A stretch of DNA of 6,669 nt from Candidatus Acetothermia bacterium (GTDB taxonomy: Bacteria > Bipolaricaulota > Bipolaricaulia > UBA7950). The notes beneath the pieces were generated by a model. It was given only the letters and a program-made list of their open reading frames with translations. It did not search any database and had not been told where the DNA came from. The position numbers and the translations under genes were made by a program. The DNA lies in assembly GCA_003535305.1 (NCBI GenBank), contig DOHL01000011.1:1-6669 (forward strand). Direction: 5' to 3'. Shown in pieces: positions 5,216 to 6,669 of the stretch; within the stretch, counting starts at the first letter, position 1, and each line of letters starts with the position of its first letter.

Positions 5216-6669
5216 TCAGTCGGATGGGACAATGATCGGGATCAGGACGGCGAATGTCCTGGCCTCGATACAAAAACCGGCAAGGATTTCCTCTTGGGTG
5301 TAACCTGCAGGCACCAAGTAATCAAAGACAAGCGGCGCAACATGCGGAGCGGGGCTACCGCCGCCGACCCACTCCCCGGCAGTGCGGGCCACGGGGCGTA
5401 TATGGTCCGGCCCGAATCCATCCTGCGAAGCGACGATCACATAGTGCGCTCCGCGGATCTCTGGCACCAAGTCTTTCGGAATCCGAACCAGCACCAACCG
5501 CCGCGCCGGATCAGCAGAGACGTCGATCAAGTGCGTTTCTCCGTCAGCAGTGAACAGGTGCCTGCCATAGTCAGACCAGCCCGCGACCTTGATGAAGAAG
5601 TCCCATGGATGATCAGGGTGGAATCTGACTTGCATCGCGTCCCCGTCTGGGTGCGCCTCGGTCAAGCCACCCGGCTGAACGTCCAAGTAGAGATTGATGA
5701 TCGGGTGGCTGAACCCGAGCGGTCCGCCCCATGGGTTGGGAAGGGCGTAAAATTCGAAGACGAAGAGCCAGTTCTCACCCTGATCGAAAATTGTGTAACT
5801 CAACAGGTCGAACAGCCCTTCAACGTCGAACACACCGGCGGTCGGATAGGTGAGCGTTCCCATGCCGTGGTCATCGCCGAGCGGATCGGTAAACGAAGCG
5901 ACCACCTCGCCGCCGACCAGCGCCGGGATACGGGCGATCGCCGGACGAGCGGGGGCGCTTCCGAGTATCTCGCCCGCTTTCTCCATGGCAAGCCGCATCC
6001 AGACGGTCAGTTCCTCGGTCCGGTCGAGCCCCAGCTCCGTGAATGGAACCTGGATCTCGATCGTCTCATCGACGCGTACGATGCGCTGCAGGAGCAACCG
6101 GATATCGTTGTCGAACCGCCAGCCTTCCATCCCGTCGGCAACGAACCGGAATACATTCCCCCGCCGGTCCGGTCTGATATGCTCAAATCGCATCTGCACT
6201 AACTGTGTCAGCGGAAAGCCTATCTCCTCGCCTGCGAAGCGCGTGCGTGCGTTGATCGGTGTGCCCGGCTCAGCCCCGGTGTGAAAGCCGATGTACAGGA
6301 CGAGGCGGTACTTTTCGCCGATCAGTTCGCTCGGCAAGAACGCAGTGTCGGCTCGCAGGTAGAGGTTGTGCGTGCCGTAGCCGATGAACGCGCGCTCGAT
6401 CAGGCCGCCACCGTCGAACTTGGTCGCACCGTCCCATTCGCCCGCTGCGATCACTCCATCGATCGTCGGATCTACCTCGCCCAACGGCGAAAAGATCGGG
6501 CTGATCCGCGTGATCGGAAGTGCATCGGGGGTGATATCTATCACGTTCGATTCGCTCCGATTGAACGAGCGGTCGACCGTAATCACTTGGTAACGGTGCA
6601 TTACACCATGATCTACCCGCTTATCGGTATAGGAGAGGGCGGCCGCGCTTAAGGTCGCCAATTGTTCCC
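5216..6669 (-). CDS. C-terminal part of a secreted amylopullulanase-like multidomain glycosidase (5' end outside the window)
   Basis: The frame is open through the right edge (it reads ...Glu-Gln-Leu before the first TTG at 6661), so this is a 5'-truncated gene and the TTG is not a start. About 483 residues are visible, ending in TGA. Counting from 6661: residues 1-45 are the end of a fibronectin type III-like domain (SYTD, then YQVITVD and NRSESN strands). Residues 60-245 look like a CBM9/DOMON-like beta domain, opening with IDGVIAAGEWDGA. Residues 250-475 match the glucodextranase C-like domain, with the hallmark FTDPLGDDHGMGTLTYPT at 257-274. No SLH repeat or membrane anchor follows. In known proteins these modules sit behind GH57, GH13 or GH15 catalytic domains of extracellular amylopullulanases or glucodextranases. 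The catalytic domain lies outside the window, so the activity is inferred from these modules and from the maltodextrin importer just downstream. GC content is higher than in malF and malG. Confidence 0.8.
   Translation of the reverse strand, partial: EQLATLSAAALSYTDKRVDHGVMHRYQVITVDRSFNRSESNVIDITPDALPITRISPIFSPLGEVDPTIDGVIAAGEWDGATKFDGGGLIERAFIGYGTHNLYLRADTAFLPSELIGEKYRLVLYIGFHTGAEPGTPINARTRFAGEEIGFPLTQLVQMRFEHIRPDRRGNVFRFVADGMEGWRFDNDIRLLLQRIVRVDETIEIQVPFTELGLDRTEELTVWMRLAMEKAGEILGSAPARPAIARIPALVGGEVVASFTDPLGDDHGMGTLTYPTAGVFDVEGLFDLLSYTIFDQGENWLFVFEFYALPNPWGGPLGFSHPIINLYLDVQPGGLTEAHPDGDAMQVRFHPDHPWDFFIKVAGWSDYGRHLFTADGETHLIDVSADPARRLVLVRIPKDLVPEIRGAHYVIVASQDGFGPDHIRPVARTAGEWVGGGSPAPHVAPLVFDYLVPAGYTQEEILAGFCIEARTFAVLIPIIVPSD

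Noticed and set aside
4997..6202. 401-residue plus-strand open frame
   Set aside because: It runs antisense to the glycosidase and the malE start, both with clear family matches on the minus strand. Its translation is low-complexity and rich in Arg, Asp and Pro with no recognisable domain, as expected of a shadow frame in GC-rich DNA.

Overview
All genes read on the minus strand, so the window runs biologically from right to left. It holds a maltodextrin (starch-derived glucan) utilisation cluster: the 3' part of a large secreted, multidomain amylolytic-type enzyme; a complete maltose/maltodextrin ABC importer lacking its ATPase (malE, malF, malG); a cytoplasmic GH13 maltodextrin/cyclodextrin-cleaving amylase; and possibly the first codons of one more gene at the left edge.

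Layout, 5' to 3' on the minus strand: 6669-5216 is the C-terminal end of the secreted enzyme (fnIII end, CBM9/DOMON-like domain, glucodextranase C-like domain), open at the window edge. 5215-5143 is a 73-nt gap. 5142-3934 is malE. A 44-nt gap with a strong hairpin follows. 3889-2351 is malF, then a 10-nt gap, then malG (2340-1483). The GH13 gene (1486-110) overlaps the malG stop by 4 nt. The tight spacing and strong Shine-Dalgarno (SD) sites suggest one transcription unit. No clear promoter or rho-independent terminator is visible, so the operon probably starts right of the window and may continue to the left.

How the genes would work together (inference from family knowledge): the extracellular enzyme cuts alpha-glucans, MalE captures the oligosaccharides in the periplasm, MalFG passes them inward, and the GH13 enzyme hydrolyses them in the cytoplasm. 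No MalK ATPase is present here.

Organism: a bacterium, most likely diderm, because MalE has a Sec signal peptide with an AxA-type cleavage site and no lipobox cysteine, and MalF carries an E. coli-like periplasmic P2 domain. The gene set resembles starch-degrading thermophiles (Thermotogota-like or other deep-branching diderms), but I cannot assign a phylum. Base composition is uneven: the right-hand enzyme gene and malE are GC-rich, while malF and malG are clearly more AT-rich.

The most interesting element is an 11-bp hairpin lying exactly between the only strong SD of malF and its best ATG, so that folding would bring the SD to about 8 nt from the start. It sits at the same malE-malF junction where E. 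coli carries its mRNA-stabilising REP elements. I did not find a wholly new system.
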